From contig NZ_CP094358.1 in the NCBI RefSeq assembly GCF_022807975.1, positions 248,001 through 312,000 of the forward strand: a stretch of DNA of 64,000 bases, in the 5' to 3' direction. Position numbers and translations under genes: made by a program. This stretch comes from Abyssalbus ytuae. Lineage in GTDB: Bacteria > Bacteroidota > Bacteroidia > Flavobacteriales > Flavobacteriaceae. The notes beneath the pieces were generated by a model, which was given only the letters and a program-made list of their open reading frames with translations, did not search any database and was not told where the DNA came from. Positions 35,201 to 44,219 of this stretch are shown here, piece by piece (the stretch's first letter is position 1; the number at the start of each line of letters is the position of its first letter).

Positions 35201-35545
35201 AATAATCTGGCATCCGACAGGAACGTGGCCAAAAACTACTACGATTCAGGTGCCAACCCTGCCAATTCACCTCAATTATCAACTTTATATTTAGAAAAAT
35301 CTGACTTTTTAAGATTAAACAGTGCCCGCCTGGGATACAATTTGAAGACCGATACTATAAACTGGATACAGGGAATAAACCTTTATGTTACAGGTCAAAA
35401 CCTGTTTACAATTACAAATTATAGTGGGTACGATCCGCTAATAAACAGTCCGAAATCCAGTGGAGGAAATCAATCTTTAGGAATAGACTATGCCAGCTAT
35501 CCGACTTCGAGAACATTTATTCTTGGTGCAACTTTAAAATTTTAA
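32282..35545 (+). CDS. SusC-like TonB-dependent receptor with STN domain
   Basis: Signal peptide at about residues 1-27, STN domain at about 33-105, carboxypeptidase-regulatory-like domain at about 115-195 (GVVLDNEGMPLPGANI), and plug starting EEVVVVGYGSQTKADLTGAI (about 195-320) with the LFVVDGVPL element. The outer-membrane barrel continues to 1087 and ends FILGATLKF. The STN domain indicates transmembrane signalling to the FecR/ECF pair upstream. It is paired with SusD 3 nt downstream. The substrate is not evident from the receptor itself. Confidence 0.95.
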   Translation: MYFKNNYNKITTKLLCLFLFVQLGWAKNTADSLKVNLDASNITLVEIFQELKTKTSYKFSYGEDILNDKTGYSISYHQQALAEIIKDLSEKANFIYNIKAKTILVKKNNTSNFQQKVTGVVLDNEGMPLPGANIIEAGTNNGVISDFDGKFIITLTTPNPVLEVSFIGFETIKIPVNGRTDIIVTMNVVASSLEEVVVVGYGSQTKADLTGAITQVREESFAPGNNISAENLIQGKVAGVRIVNTSGEPGAGINVTIRGVGSIRSGSTPLFVVDGVPLTNDNVSAEGPNVGFGSSGAKNPLNFLNTSDIESINVLKDASAAAIYGARGSNGVIIITTKKGNKGEATLTFDSYLGFSRVANKLDVLNADEYRNAISDDSFDHGANTDWQDVIYREAVTKNNSLSFAKQTKNGNYYMSLGNMDQEGIINNSKFKRTSGRINVAESFLDDQRLQIKTNLIASETIDKGVPTSDDGGSDGQLVIHTLMANPTRPVFDPDGNYHNFNMNAHYNPAYLLSIYEDETTTLRVLGNVEASLRILPGLEYKLNYGIDRSKSERNTTIYPNFTDRNPNGKYVQNNNEAKSTLIEHYLTYNNFFAEKHKLEVLGGFSYQKFEVSGTSFSVDGISEKGDGVPPAYDPGFAGVQSGVTGFAQENELQSFFGRINYSYDSKYLLTASLRADGSTRFGENNKYGYFPSFAVGWNISNETFMKDVNALTNLKFRASWGQTGNQEVQNKITQASYALSGADGYYLYDDLNLVNGVSVSRTPNPDLKWEVVTQFNVGIDFNLWNSKLYGTLDYFNKTTTDAILNIPSQALSPTDNIWVNIDGEIVNKGLEFMVGSQLLDTDDFSLSVDFNGATLDNEIKNLPVSEILSGGISGPGQSGVLANIYKSGYAAGSFYLLEHAGFDENGFDVFKDNSGDGTIGSDDRIIIEGALPTFTYGFNTQMKYKNFDLSLSFIGQTGGYLVNNTGLNALNINNLASDRNVAKNYYDSGANPANSPQLSTLYLEKSDFLRLNSARLGYNLKTDTINWIQGINLYVTGQNLFTITNYSGYDPLINSPKSSGGNQSLGIDYASYPTSRTFILGATLKF

Positions 35546-35548
35546 ACA

Positions 35549-37318
35549 ATGAAATTAAAAAGAATCTTTAAAACTAAAAATATCATACCTGTAATAACTG
35601 CTTTATTTTTAGCAAGTTGTACAGATTTAGAAGAAGTAGTACTCGATGAAGTGTTAGGTGATGATGCTACCAGCGTTGACGGTTCCCTGGCTGCAGCTTA
35701 TGACAGGCTGGGAGATAAAACTTTTGTAGATCATGGAGGTGTTTTTGCCATGCAGGAGTATACCACTGATGTTGCCATGTTACCAACACGGGGAAGTGAC
35801 TGGGGAGACGGTGGTAAATGGCGTTCCATGCATGAGTTTACCTGGGCTCCCGACAATGCTATTGTTACATCAACCTGGAATTGGCTCACCAATGGTATAA
35901 CCAGGTCTCTTACGGCAATAAAAACCGCCTATGAAAGTAACGACCCTCAAAGTAATTTATTCCTGGCTGAAGCCAGAGGATTATTAGCTTTTTATACCTA
36001 TACTACACTCGATTTATTTGGTCAGGCTCCTTACCGGGATCCTTACACAGCCGATAATTCTTTACAAATAAAACAGGCCGATACTGCCATTGATGAACTT
36101 ATACTGGAAGTAGAATCCATTATACCGGATTTAGCATCTTTGGGCGAACAATCAACTCATAACGGAAGGTTCACAAAAGAAGCCGCCTATGGTTTACTTG
36201 CCAAAATGTACTTAAACAGAGCCGTATTTAAAGATCGTTACAATGAAAACTCTGCTTTTAATTTTAATGAAAAATCAGTGGATGGTAATGATACCGATAT
36301 GGATAAAGTAATTTATTATACCTCTTTACTTATAGATTCAGGGAAATTTAATCTTGAAACTAATTTCTTTAAAAACTTTTCCACCGATAATTCAGGAGGC
36401 TCCGAGCTTATTTTTGTAGTAGTACAGAAAATTGATAATATTCGCAATGGCGATAATGATTTTGGTTATGTATGTGTAGCCCGTAACCAAAGGCCATCTC
36501 CAAAAAACAGGGGAACGAATGCATCGTGTACTACTCCTGAATTTTATGCAAGCTGGGAAGATAACCATGATGACCCGAGGTTTCACAGACATGTTCAGTA
36601 TAGCGATGGTACATGGTTTATGAATGATGGTACTACCGGAAGTGTACCCGCCACGGATATTGTTCCAAACAGCGACGGATTACCCTGGTTTCACTTTAAT
36701 TCTGGTTTTATGGCAGGCCCTCAATACGGCCCCCTGCTTACTCAGGACGGCCAGTTTGAAATGACCGATGATAACCGTATTAAAGTTTCGGAATTATACA
36801 TGGAAAAAAGCAGTACTACCCGTATGGATTTTACTCCGGAATTGAATTTTGACGATCCTTCCCTCGCTATCTTTGCCCAAAACCAGATAAACAGAGGAGT
36901 GCGCATTTTTAAATTTGAACACGATCCGGAAGAAGGAAACGGTTCTTCTAAAATTGATATTCCTTTAATTCGCCTTGGAGGTATCTACACCATGAGAGCC
37001 GAAGCCTATTTCAGAAAAGGAGAAACAGGACTCTCTCTTGCTGATATTAATACCTTACGGACAAGCCGTACCAGGGAAGCTCTTTTCAACAATGAGCCCG
37101 GTACTCCGATAGCATCTATTAATGAAGAAATACTTTATAAAGAATTGGGATACGAAATGTACTGGGAAATGCATAGACGGCCTCAAATGATCCGCTTTGG
37201 AAAGTTTGACGAGGCGTATACGGCAAAACCAAAATCTGACCCTACCAGAAGAGTTTTTCCAATTCCGCAGGAAACAATAGATGTAACCAAAGAATTTACT
37301 CAAAATGATGGTTATTAA
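35549..37318 (+). CDS. SusD/RagB-like surface lipoprotein
   Basis: Lipobox LFLASC at about residues 19-24. The helical TPR-like SusD fold is indicated by the N-terminal SusD-like part (SVDGSLAAAYDRLG) and the C-terminal RagB part (LGGIYTMRAEAYFRKGETGL, then YEMYWEMHRRPQMIRFGKF, ending FPIPQETIDV). At 589 aa it is of usual length. It lids the SusC channel and captures the ligand. It is 3 nt from SusC, and a strong terminator follows. Confidence 0.94.
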   Translation: MKLKRIFKTKNIIPVITALFLASCTDLEEVVLDEVLGDDATSVDGSLAAAYDRLGDKTFVDHGGVFAMQEYTTDVAMLPTRGSDWGDGGKWRSMHEFTWAPDNAIVTSTWNWLTNGITRSLTAIKTAYESNDPQSNLFLAEARGLLAFYTYTTLDLFGQAPYRDPYTADNSLQIKQADTAIDELILEVESIIPDLASLGEQSTHNGRFTKEAAYGLLAKMYLNRAVFKDRYNENSAFNFNEKSVDGNDTDMDKVIYYTSLLIDSGKFNLETNFFKNFSTDNSGGSELIFVVVQKIDNIRNGDNDFGYVCVARNQRPSPKNRGTNASCTTPEFYASWEDNHDDPRFHRHVQYSDGTWFMNDGTTGSVPATDIVPNSDGLPWFHFNSGFMAGPQYGPLLTQDGQFEMTDDNRIKVSELYMEKSSTTRMDFTPELNFDDPSLAIFAQNQINRGVRIFKFEHDPEEGNGSSKIDIPLIRLGGIYTMRAEAYFRKGETGLSLADINTLRTSRTREALFNNEPGTPIASINEEILYKELGYEMYWEMHRRPQMIRFGKFDEAYTAKPKSDPTRRVFPIPQETIDVTKEFTQNDGY

Positions 37319-37350
37319 ACCAAATAACCTCTAACCTACTCCAATACCGG

Positions 37351-37378
37351 AAAAGATGCCCAAGCCCCGGCATCTTTT
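37351..37378 (+). terminator. Terminator after SusCD
   Basis: AAAAGATGCC and GGCATCTTTT form a 10-bp stem ending in a T run. It lies across the region where a longer start for the next gene would fall, which supports the later ATG at 37401. Confidence 0.8.
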
Positions 37379-37400
37379 CTTATTTTTAAATTATACCATT

Positions 37401-38477
37401 ATGAAAGATATTTTATTCTGCACCCTTTTTCTGCTGTTATTTTCCTGTAATAATAAAAAGGAAAACAGTAAAATAAAACTAAACCAAATACAAGTTATAG
37501 GTTCTCACAACAGTTACAAAAAACCTATTGATACAGCCCTGTTTGAGTTTCTAAAAAGCAAAGATTCTACCAACAAATTACAAAGTCTGGAATATGCACA
37601 TATTCCTATACCGGAACAGTTAAATATGGGGGTGCGCAATTTGGAAATAGATGTATATTCCGATACCTTAGGCGGAAAATATGCTCATCCCAAAGGGTTA
37701 GATTTAATTTCAACCCATAGTGAATATGACGTGAAAGGTGAAATGAAAAAACCCGGATTTAAAGTTTTTCATGTGCTGGATATTGATTTCAACAGTCATT
37801 ATTTCACTTTAGAATCCTGTTTAAAGGACATAAAAGAATGGTCTGACACTAACCCTTTTCACTATCCGGTTTTTATCACCCTTGAGGCCAAAGACGGAGA
37901 AACCGGTATACCGGGTACAGAACCTGAATCATTCACAACCCGTTTATTTGATAAACTGGATACACAAATTATACAAAGACTGGGTAAAGATAAATTAATC
38001 ATTCCCGACGATGTAAGGGATAATTTCAGTACCCTTGAAGAGGCTGTATTAAATAACAACTGGCCGTCTCTTGAAGATGCAAAAGGAAAGTTTTTATTTA
38101 TTCTGGATAATGCCGGCCGGAAAAAGGATTTATACACCCAAAATCATCCTTCATTAAAAAACCGGGTAATGTTTGTAAATTCTCCTGAAGGGACTCCGGA
38201 AGCTGCAGCAATGATAATTAATAATCCTCTGGATGAAAGAATTCCGGAACTTATTAAAAAAGGGTACCTTATAAGAACCCGGGCAGACGCCGGAACAAAA
38301 GAAGCCCGTGAAAACGATTATTCCCGTTTTGAGGCAGCTAAAAAATCGGGAGCCCAGATAATTACCACCGATTATTACAAATCAAGCAGTTTTTTTAATT
38401 CTACTTACCACATAAGTTTTAAGGATAGTACTTATGTTAGAAATAATCCGGTAAATTATCCCTCCGTTAAAAAATAA
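37401..38477 (+). CDS. PI-PLC-like (Ca2+-dependent) phosphodiesterase lipoprotein
   Basis: The start was set at the ATG at 37401, giving lipoprotein signal MKDILFCTLFLLLFSC. The motif VIGSHNSYKKP (first catalytic His), VRNLEIDVYSD, the second region FKVFHVLDID and ITLEAKDG fit the PI-PLC X/GDPD-type TIM barrel, calcium-dependent PI-PLC-C1 family. It would cleave a glycerophosphodiester or phosphoinositide headgroup at the cell surface or in the periplasm. It lies after SusCD with its own leader following the terminator. The nearby metallophosphoesterase supports a phosphoester theme. Substrate is unknown. Confidence 0.8.
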   Translation: MKDILFCTLFLLLFSCNNKKENSKIKLNQIQVIGSHNSYKKPIDTALFEFLKSKDSTNKLQSLEYAHIPIPEQLNMGVRNLEIDVYSDTLGGKYAHPKGLDLISTHSEYDVKGEMKKPGFKVFHVLDIDFNSHYFTLESCLKDIKEWSDTNPFHYPVFITLEAKDGETGIPGTEPESFTTRLFDKLDTQIIQRLGKDKLIIPDDVRDNFSTLEEAVLNNNWPSLEDAKGKFLFILDNAGRKKDLYTQNHPSLKNRVMFVNSPEGTPEAAAMIINNPLDERIPELIKKGYLIRTRADAGTKEARENDYSRFEAAKKSGAQIITTDYYKSSSFFNSTYHISFKDSTYVRNNPVNYPSVKK

Positions 38478-38499
38478 TTACATGCTTTAAAACATCTAG

Positions 38500-38537
38500 A
38501 AAAGGATCGGAAAAAATATTTTTTTCCGATCCTTTTT
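38500..38537. terminator. Bidirectional terminator between convergent genes
   Basis: AAAGGATCGGAAAAAA pairs with TTTTTTCCGATCCTTT around a 4-nt loop, 16 bp in all, with A and T runs on both sides. It serves the PI-PLC-like gene on the plus strand and probably the metallophosphoesterase gene on the minus strand, whose stop abuts it. Confidence 0.85.
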
Positions 38538-40486
38538 TACTTCATATCTTTCACTTCTCCTGTATTTAAATTTACTGAAAAATGAACAGCCGGTTGTCCT
38601 TGTGTAAAAGCTTCAAAAGTCTTGAAAAAATTATACATATCCTCATTTAATCCATCAGAATTTTGATCATCACTTTCATGTTTATCAATCAGGTTACGGG
38701 CAATTAATTTGTACTGTTGTAACCTGTATTCTCCTATATCATTCAGGGCAAGTTTATCGGCATTTTTTAACCGGTAAAAATCAAAGATCAAATCAAAGCC
38801 CGTCCATTCTCTTAAATCATTTGTACTTAATTTATTATTTAACAAGAGAGGCTTTAATATTTCCAGGTTGGTTTCCGTATATAAACTATCCTTAAATTGA
38901 GTGGTTAATACATCATCATAAGAAAAATTCTTCTCAGAAATAGAAAAAGCTAATAAATTTTCACCGTTCATATTAAGTATAAAATTCCTGAAATTAACAG
39001 GCCAGTCATTTTTTAAGAACCTTAATCGTACCAGTTCTTTTAAATGCTTATTTGTAAATTCATGATATGTTTTGGAGTTTAAAATTTCTGTATCCCATGC
39101 CATTTCTTTATTTACACTTTTTAAAAAGTCATATTCTTTTTCATATAAAGGAAAGAAACTTTTAAAATCCGGCACCGAATCTATTGGAACGGTTTCAATC
39201 TCTAACAAAGCATTCTCTTTAATGGTGAGTAATTTGTAAGCAGGCATATAAGCGGCGAGCGTAGGAACCTGGACATTCACCAGTGTATTTCCGTTCTCTG
39301 TTTTTTTAACTCCTGTATCATTTATATGCATATGCCCTGCAAAGTGTATTTTCAGGCCTATATCTGCAAAAATCCTGGCTATTTCATCTTGGGGAACTCT
39401 TTCTAACTGCATTCTATCTTTACCAAATAACTTTTTTAAATACGTGGAGGCATTATCGTGAAACTCCACCATCGGATAATGGCTGAAAGCTACTAAAATT
39501 TTTCCTTCCTTTTTTGCCCTTTTGGCTACATCTTCTACCCAGTCAATTAAATGTTTTTTATATAAAGGTACATTCTTATACCCCAGGGCTGCGCCGTTAT
39601 AATTTCCCGGATCATTATTATTAGGGTTGTTTTCTTTGGGTACATACACATTTGCATCAATAGCAAGAAGCCACAAATCTTTAACCGGCTCTACCAGGTA
39701 ACTGGCATCCGGAACTGTATTTCCCACAGGGTTTATTGCATATGACCTTTTTTCCAGGCCTGCTTCTTTAAATGCTTGTTCATAAGAGTAATTATGGGAA
39801 TTATAGCTACTAAACGGCGTCTCCCAGTATAAATATTCTTTTTGAGGGAAAAATCCAAAATCCTGTAAAAAATCTGTTATTCCGTCATACCCCATTTGGG
39901 ATATTTCTTTTACAATCACAAGCGAATGCTCATGCTTATTATTATTTGTTTTATAAAGTGCTTTTGTGCTCATTACCGGCTGTGGCCTGCCACCTTCACC
40001 AAGATAATCAGCTTTTACTCCTTCAGATTTATAAGGTTTTACCGGGTCGTGGTTTCCGGTAGTAATAAAAAATTGTATTGAATATTTATCAGCATAATCA
40101 TTTAAAATTTTCTTTAATGCTTTTACATGCACAGGTTGTCCGTCATCACTAAAATCGCCGGGTAAAACAACATATTTTATTTTTCTTTTGGCTATATCGT
40201 TCAAAGCGGCCAAAAAGGCAAAATAATTTTCATTGAAAATCCTGGTAGAATGTAGTTGGGCATCCATTGTACGGATTGTTGTATAGGTATTATTTCCGGC
40301 GTTTAAAATACCTTTAAAGGAATCTCCGGAAAAATGAGCATATACATCCTGAAGATGTACATCGGCCAGAAAAGCTATTTGAATATTTTGTTCAGGATTA
40401 TCCCCTTGCTTCTTTTTACACGATAGAATAAAAACCAAAATTATTATTAGTAAACAAAACCTATAAAAACTGCTATTTATATGCAT
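38537..40486 (-). CDS. Calcineurin-like metallophosphoesterase lipoprotein
   Basis: Lipobox VFILSC at about residues 18-23. The metallophosphoesterase motifs are in order: FLADVHLQD (about 38-46), LPGDFSDDG (about 108-116), TTGNHDP (about 142-148), SHYPM (about 334) and FAGHMHIND (about 380-388). These coordinate a two-metal centre. The C-terminal 240 residues have no recognised domain. It is convergent with the PI-PLC gene and probably dephosphorylates its products or another phosphoester outside the inner membrane. Confidence 0.88.
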   Translation of the reverse strand: MHINSSFYRFCLLIIILVFILSCKKKQGDNPEQNIQIAFLADVHLQDVYAHFSGDSFKGILNAGNNTYTTIRTMDAQLHSTRIFNENYFAFLAALNDIAKRKIKYVVLPGDFSDDGQPVHVKALKKILNDYADKYSIQFFITTGNHDPVKPYKSEGVKADYLGEGGRPQPVMSTKALYKTNNNKHEHSLVIVKEISQMGYDGITDFLQDFGFFPQKEYLYWETPFSSYNSHNYSYEQAFKEAGLEKRSYAINPVGNTVPDASYLVEPVKDLWLLAIDANVYVPKENNPNNNDPGNYNGAALGYKNVPLYKKHLIDWVEDVAKRAKKEGKILVAFSHYPMVEFHDNASTYLKKLFGKDRMQLERVPQDEIARIFADIGLKIHFAGHMHINDTGVKKTENGNTLVNVQVPTLAAYMPAYKLLTIKENALLEIETVPIDSVPDFKSFFPLYEKEYDFLKSVNKEMAWDTEILNSKTYHEFTNKHLKELVRLRFLKNDWPVNFRNFILNMNGENLLAFSISEKNFSYDDVLTTQFKDSLYTETNLEILKPLLLNNKLSTNDLREWTGFDLIFDFYRLKNADKLALNDIGEYRLQQYKLIARNLIDKHESDDQNSDGLNEDMYNFFKTFEAFTQGQPAVHFSVNLNTGEVKDMK

Positions 40487-40630
40487 ATCTTACTTATTAG
40501 AATAGGAAAACAATATTAAACGTAAGTAAATTAAACAGCAACTTTAAAGGGCTTTCATAACATTAATATAACATCCTTATTTATTTAACAATTTTTATCC
40601 TTTCTCTTTATTTATACAACAAAGAATATG

Positions 40631-40638
40631 TACATTTG
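40631..40638 (+). promoter_or_regulatory. Candidate -7 box (TACATTTG)
   Basis: Match to TAnnTTTG, 60 nt before the ATG at 40698. The -33 region shows only TTTA-type sequence, so support is moderate. Confidence 0.4.
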
Positions 40639-40697
40639 CATAGGCTTGTAACACATTTTTTCTTCATAAATTATTTTAATAAATACAGGGACAATAT

Positions 40698-41126
40698 ATG
40701 AAAAGCATAAAGAGTTCTCCATTTTATTATCATGCTATCCATGTTCTGGAATATTCTTTTGGGGATTTTTTTTTATTTGAAAATTTTATTGTCGGCGAAA
40801 TAAAAAAAGACATTGTTTTTACCTGGAATGACCACGCTAAAATAGTAGTTGAAGAAATTAGTCACCTGTATGATCAAAACGGAAAAGACCTTATTTATAT
40901 TTCCAACAGAATTCACTCTTATTCATTAGTTCCCAGTGATTGGATTTATTTTTTTAAGCACAGCTATAACCTGAAAGGATACGGCATAGTAAGCTACACC
41001 CAAAAAGGAATGCTGAATTCGATTCTGGAAAAAATTTTTATGAGAGGAAAACTCCGGAATTTTAATAATCTTGATGATGCCATACTTTGGGCTAAAAGTT
41101 TAAAAAATAAAGAAAATGCAGCCTGA
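40698..41126 (+). CDS. Small SpoIIAA/STAS-like protein
   Basis: A 142 aa soluble protein. Alternating strand and helix segments (DLIYISNRIHSYSLVPSDWI, GYGIVSYTQKGML, FNNLDDAILWAKSL) fit the SpoIIAA-like/STAS fold seen in small Bacteroidota proteins. No catalytic residues can be named. It stands alone between the metallophosphoesterase gene and the dikinase-like gene. Confidence 0.5.
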   Translation: MKSIKSSPFYYHAIHVLEYSFGDFFLFENFIVGEIKKDIVFTWNDHAKIVVEEISHLYDQNGKDLIYISNRIHSYSLVPSDWIYFFKHSYNLKGYGIVSYTQKGMLNSILEKIFMRGKLRNFNNLDDAILWAKSLKNKENAA

Positions 41127-41298
41127 TTTTCCTTATGTGGCTGCTGAAACTACCAGATTATAATAATTCTTCTTACAATACATAAGTCAAAATTTATTTT
41201 TATAGTGTTAAAACAGTAGCTTATTTGTTAATACATTTAGCTTCAAAACAAATAAGTTATTTTGTAAATTTAATACACGGACTTAAACACACACATTC

Positions 41299-44214
41299 AT
41301 GTTGAAATACATCTACCCATTTATCACTATTTTCTTTCTTTTTAATTCATCATGGCTACATAGCCAGCAATTCTCTTCAGAGCAAATTAAAAAACAAATC
41401 GAACTATATAAGCAAGATCCCCGTGGGCCTTATAACAGGATACGGTGGTTTTGCAAAGACGGTACAATCAGAGAACCAAAAGACCCTTGTCCCGACTCCA
41501 TAGGTGGAGGGGTACAACATGCCAGCTACAAAACTGATGTTATCAAACTGGGAGAGCGAAATCACATTTATTTAGGTGAAATTTTAACTCCAACCGACAA
41601 GAGTGAATTTTGGGATGAAAAAAACAATCATAGCAGGATAAAACAATATCAGCTAAATCAATACCTGGCCAGTATTGATGACGGATGGGTATTGCAAAAG
41701 GCTCAATACTACCGGGGAGCAGTACAATCGGAAGACGAACAGGCATGGGGACTGGAATTTTATAACTGGTTACTTAAAAACAATGAAGCCCTTGGTAAAT
41801 ACTATTTTCTTATCCGGCAATCATTAAAAGATATTCCACATGACGGGGATGATAACCTCGCACAGCTTATGAGAAGCCAGTCTAAAACAATAGCCGATGA
41901 ATTTCCTGAGTTTATGGATGTAAGGATAAAAATTCACGGAAAACCTGACAGAACAGATATAACTCTTGTAAAAAATTTTCAAAAAGAACACAATGAAGAT
42001 TTAACCCCTGAATTAAAAAAGCAATTTGACCGGTTGGATAACACTTTACAAAAGTTTTATGCCCCGATAAATTTTGAAAAGCTTAAAAACCAGGCACGGC
42101 AAATCTCAGAAACAAATGATATTACAAAAAATGTTCTCACCTTCTTAAATGAATATAATAACAGTGATTCTCCCGATATAATAGTCCCTGCCCTTGCAGA
42201 GTTGTTATACGATATCCGTAATAACATAACTTCATTAAAAAAAGGAAAGGACAAATTGCTATTGCTGGACTTATCAAACGAGTTTGAAAATATACTGCTA
42301 AGAAAAACACAGGAATGGAAGACTGCCACCGTTAACGATGCACTTTATAAAATTTGTAATTTGAGTTATGCGGCAGCAGGCACAGGATTGATTGAATCAT
42401 GGGAGTGGAATAAAATAAAACCTTCATTAACAAACCCTTTGGGTAAGGACGAAGCTCAATTATCTGAATTAAATGATTTCTTAAGCACCTCCCGTAGTAT
42501 TATTGAATGGAGTGCCGCCACCGTAAAGGCAAATTATGAAGATGTAGTGAATGCTTACGTACAGTTTGAACCTAAATCATATGGTTTTATTGATGACAGG
42601 GTAAGATCTACAGTTGCGTTAGACCTTGGAGAAACAGTTAATAAATTGGGAAGTTTTATTTCAGAACAGTCATCATTAAAAAATAATGTGATGAATATTT
42701 CCTCTCAAAGTACAATACGTGGTTTAAACCCCGGCTACGCCTATGGAGAACTGGTGGTTGTAAAAGGAAATCCGGAAAATACCGAAGTTGACAATAACAA
42801 AATTTATATTTTTCAACGTCCGCCCTCCGACCTGAAACCCGTAGCGGGAATTATGACAGTGGCAGAAGGCAACCTCGTCTCACATGTTCAATTGCTGGCC
42901 CGGAATCTGGGTATTCCCAATGCAGCATTGTCTGATGATAATTTAAAATCGCTGGAAAAATATAACGGTAAAAAAGTATTTTATGCAGTTTCCGATAAAG
43001 GGAATGTAGTGTTAAAATCAGAATCGGATATGAGTGATGCGGAAAAAGATCTTTTTACCGTAAAAGAAGCACAAAAGAATATGGTTGAAGTTCCTGTAAA
43101 CCAAATTCGTTTAGATGTAAACGAAATATTGAATATGCGAAATGTAGGAGCGGATGATTCCGGTAAACTTTGCGGCCCGAAAGCAGCTAATTTAGGAGAA
43201 CTAAAAGCAATGTTTCCTAACCATGTTGTGGAAGGACTGGTAATTCCTTTTGGTATTTTCAGAAAACATATGGATCAGGACATGCCCGGAAAAAACATGT
43301 CTTATTGGACCTTTTTAAATGCCACTTTTACCGAAGCTGATAAAATGAGAAAAAATAATATTAAGGAGAAAGAAATTGAGAATTTCCAGTTGCGTAAACT
43401 GGAAACACTCAGAAATGCCATTATCCAAATGCCGCTGGAAAAAGAATTTATAAACCAACTAAAAGACAAATTTAAAAGTGTATTCGGTAATTCAATTGGA
43501 AAAGTCCCTGTTTTTTTACGAAGTGACACTAACATGGAAGACCTGAAGGAATTTACAGGAGCAGGTTTGAATTTAACCTTATTCAATATTGTTTCAGAAG
43601 ATGACATTATAAATGGTATAAAACGTGTATGGGCCTCTCCCTATACAGAACGAAGCTTTAAATGGAGACAAAAATACCTGCTAAACCCTGAAAATGTTTT
43701 TCCTTCAATTTTAATTATTCCAAGTGTTGATGTAGAATATTCCGGAGTAATGATCACCAAAGGAATTAACATAGGGACTGATAACGACCTGACTGTTGCG
43801 TTTAGCCGTGGTGCCGGAGGTGCAGTAGATGGCCAGGCAGCCGAAACATGGTTAGTTACCGAAAATTCCTCCCTCCTGCTCGCTCCTGCCCGCCAGCCGG
43901 ACTATATAAGGTTACCCCTGGAAGGAGGTACCACAAAAAAAAGGGCAACTTTTGAAACTTCAATCCTAAACAAAAAAAACATAGCTGATTTAAGAAGCAT
44001 CGCTCAAACAATACGCTTAACCTTACCCCAAAAAACACATTCAGATTACAAAGGTGCTTATGATGTAGAATTAGGTTTTAAAGATGATAAAATATGGCTT
44101 TTTCAAATAAGGCCGTTTGTAGAAAATAAAAGGGCAAAAAGCTCGGAATACCTTTCATCAATATCACCATCAGCAAATAACAATAAAACAATATCATTAA
44201 AAAACAGAATTTAA
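41299..44214 (+). CDS. Secreted PEP/pyruvate dikinase-like protein
   Basis: A cleavable signal peptide is clear (MLKYIYPFITIFFLFNSSWL, ending HSQQ). Residues 24-450 are unassigned helical sequence. A PEP-utilising swivelling domain at about 480-570 has IYIFQRPPSD and the phosphohistidine region EGNLVSHVQLLARNLGIP with the expected His. A pyruvate-phosphate-dikinase-type ATP-grasp domain follows at about 620-960 (CGPKAANLGELK, VFLRSDTNMEDL, FQIRPF). Dikinases are normally cytoplasmic and need ATP, so the signal peptide is odd. The serine hydrolase gene starts 5 nt downstream in the same operon. Confidence 0.82.
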   Translation: MLKYIYPFITIFFLFNSSWLHSQQFSSEQIKKQIELYKQDPRGPYNRIRWFCKDGTIREPKDPCPDSIGGGVQHASYKTDVIKLGERNHIYLGEILTPTDKSEFWDEKNNHSRIKQYQLNQYLASIDDGWVLQKAQYYRGAVQSEDEQAWGLEFYNWLLKNNEALGKYYFLIRQSLKDIPHDGDDNLAQLMRSQSKTIADEFPEFMDVRIKIHGKPDRTDITLVKNFQKEHNEDLTPELKKQFDRLDNTLQKFYAPINFEKLKNQARQISETNDITKNVLTFLNEYNNSDSPDIIVPALAELLYDIRNNITSLKKGKDKLLLLDLSNEFENILLRKTQEWKTATVNDALYKICNLSYAAAGTGLIESWEWNKIKPSLTNPLGKDEAQLSELNDFLSTSRSIIEWSAATVKANYEDVVNAYVQFEPKSYGFIDDRVRSTVALDLGETVNKLGSFISEQSSLKNNVMNISSQSTIRGLNPGYAYGELVVVKGNPENTEVDNNKIYIFQRPPSDLKPVAGIMTVAEGNLVSHVQLLARNLGIPNAALSDDNLKSLEKYNGKKVFYAVSDKGNVVLKSESDMSDAEKDLFTVKEAQKNMVEVPVNQIRLDVNEILNMRNVGADDSGKLCGPKAANLGELKAMFPNHVVEGLVIPFGIFRKHMDQDMPGKNMSYWTFLNATFTEADKMRKNNIKEKEIENFQLRKLETLRNAIIQMPLEKEFINQLKDKFKSVFGNSIGKVPVFLRSDTNMEDLKEFTGAGLNLTLFNIVSEDDIINGIKRVWASPYTERSFKWRQKYLLNPENVFPSILIIPSVDVEYSGVMITKGINIGTDNDLTVAFSRGAGGAVDGQAAETWLVTENSSLLLAPARQPDYIRLPLEGGTTKKRATFETSILNKKNIADLRSIAQTIRLTLPQKTHSDYKGAYDVELGFKDDKIWLFQIRPFVENKRAKSSEYLSSISPSANNNKTISLKNRI

Positions 44215-44219
44215 TTACG

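Noticed and set aside
37356-37400. Upstream start for the PI-PLC-like gene
   Set aside because: That start lies inside the SusCD terminator hairpin, and the ATG at 37401 alone gives a proper lipoprotein signal.
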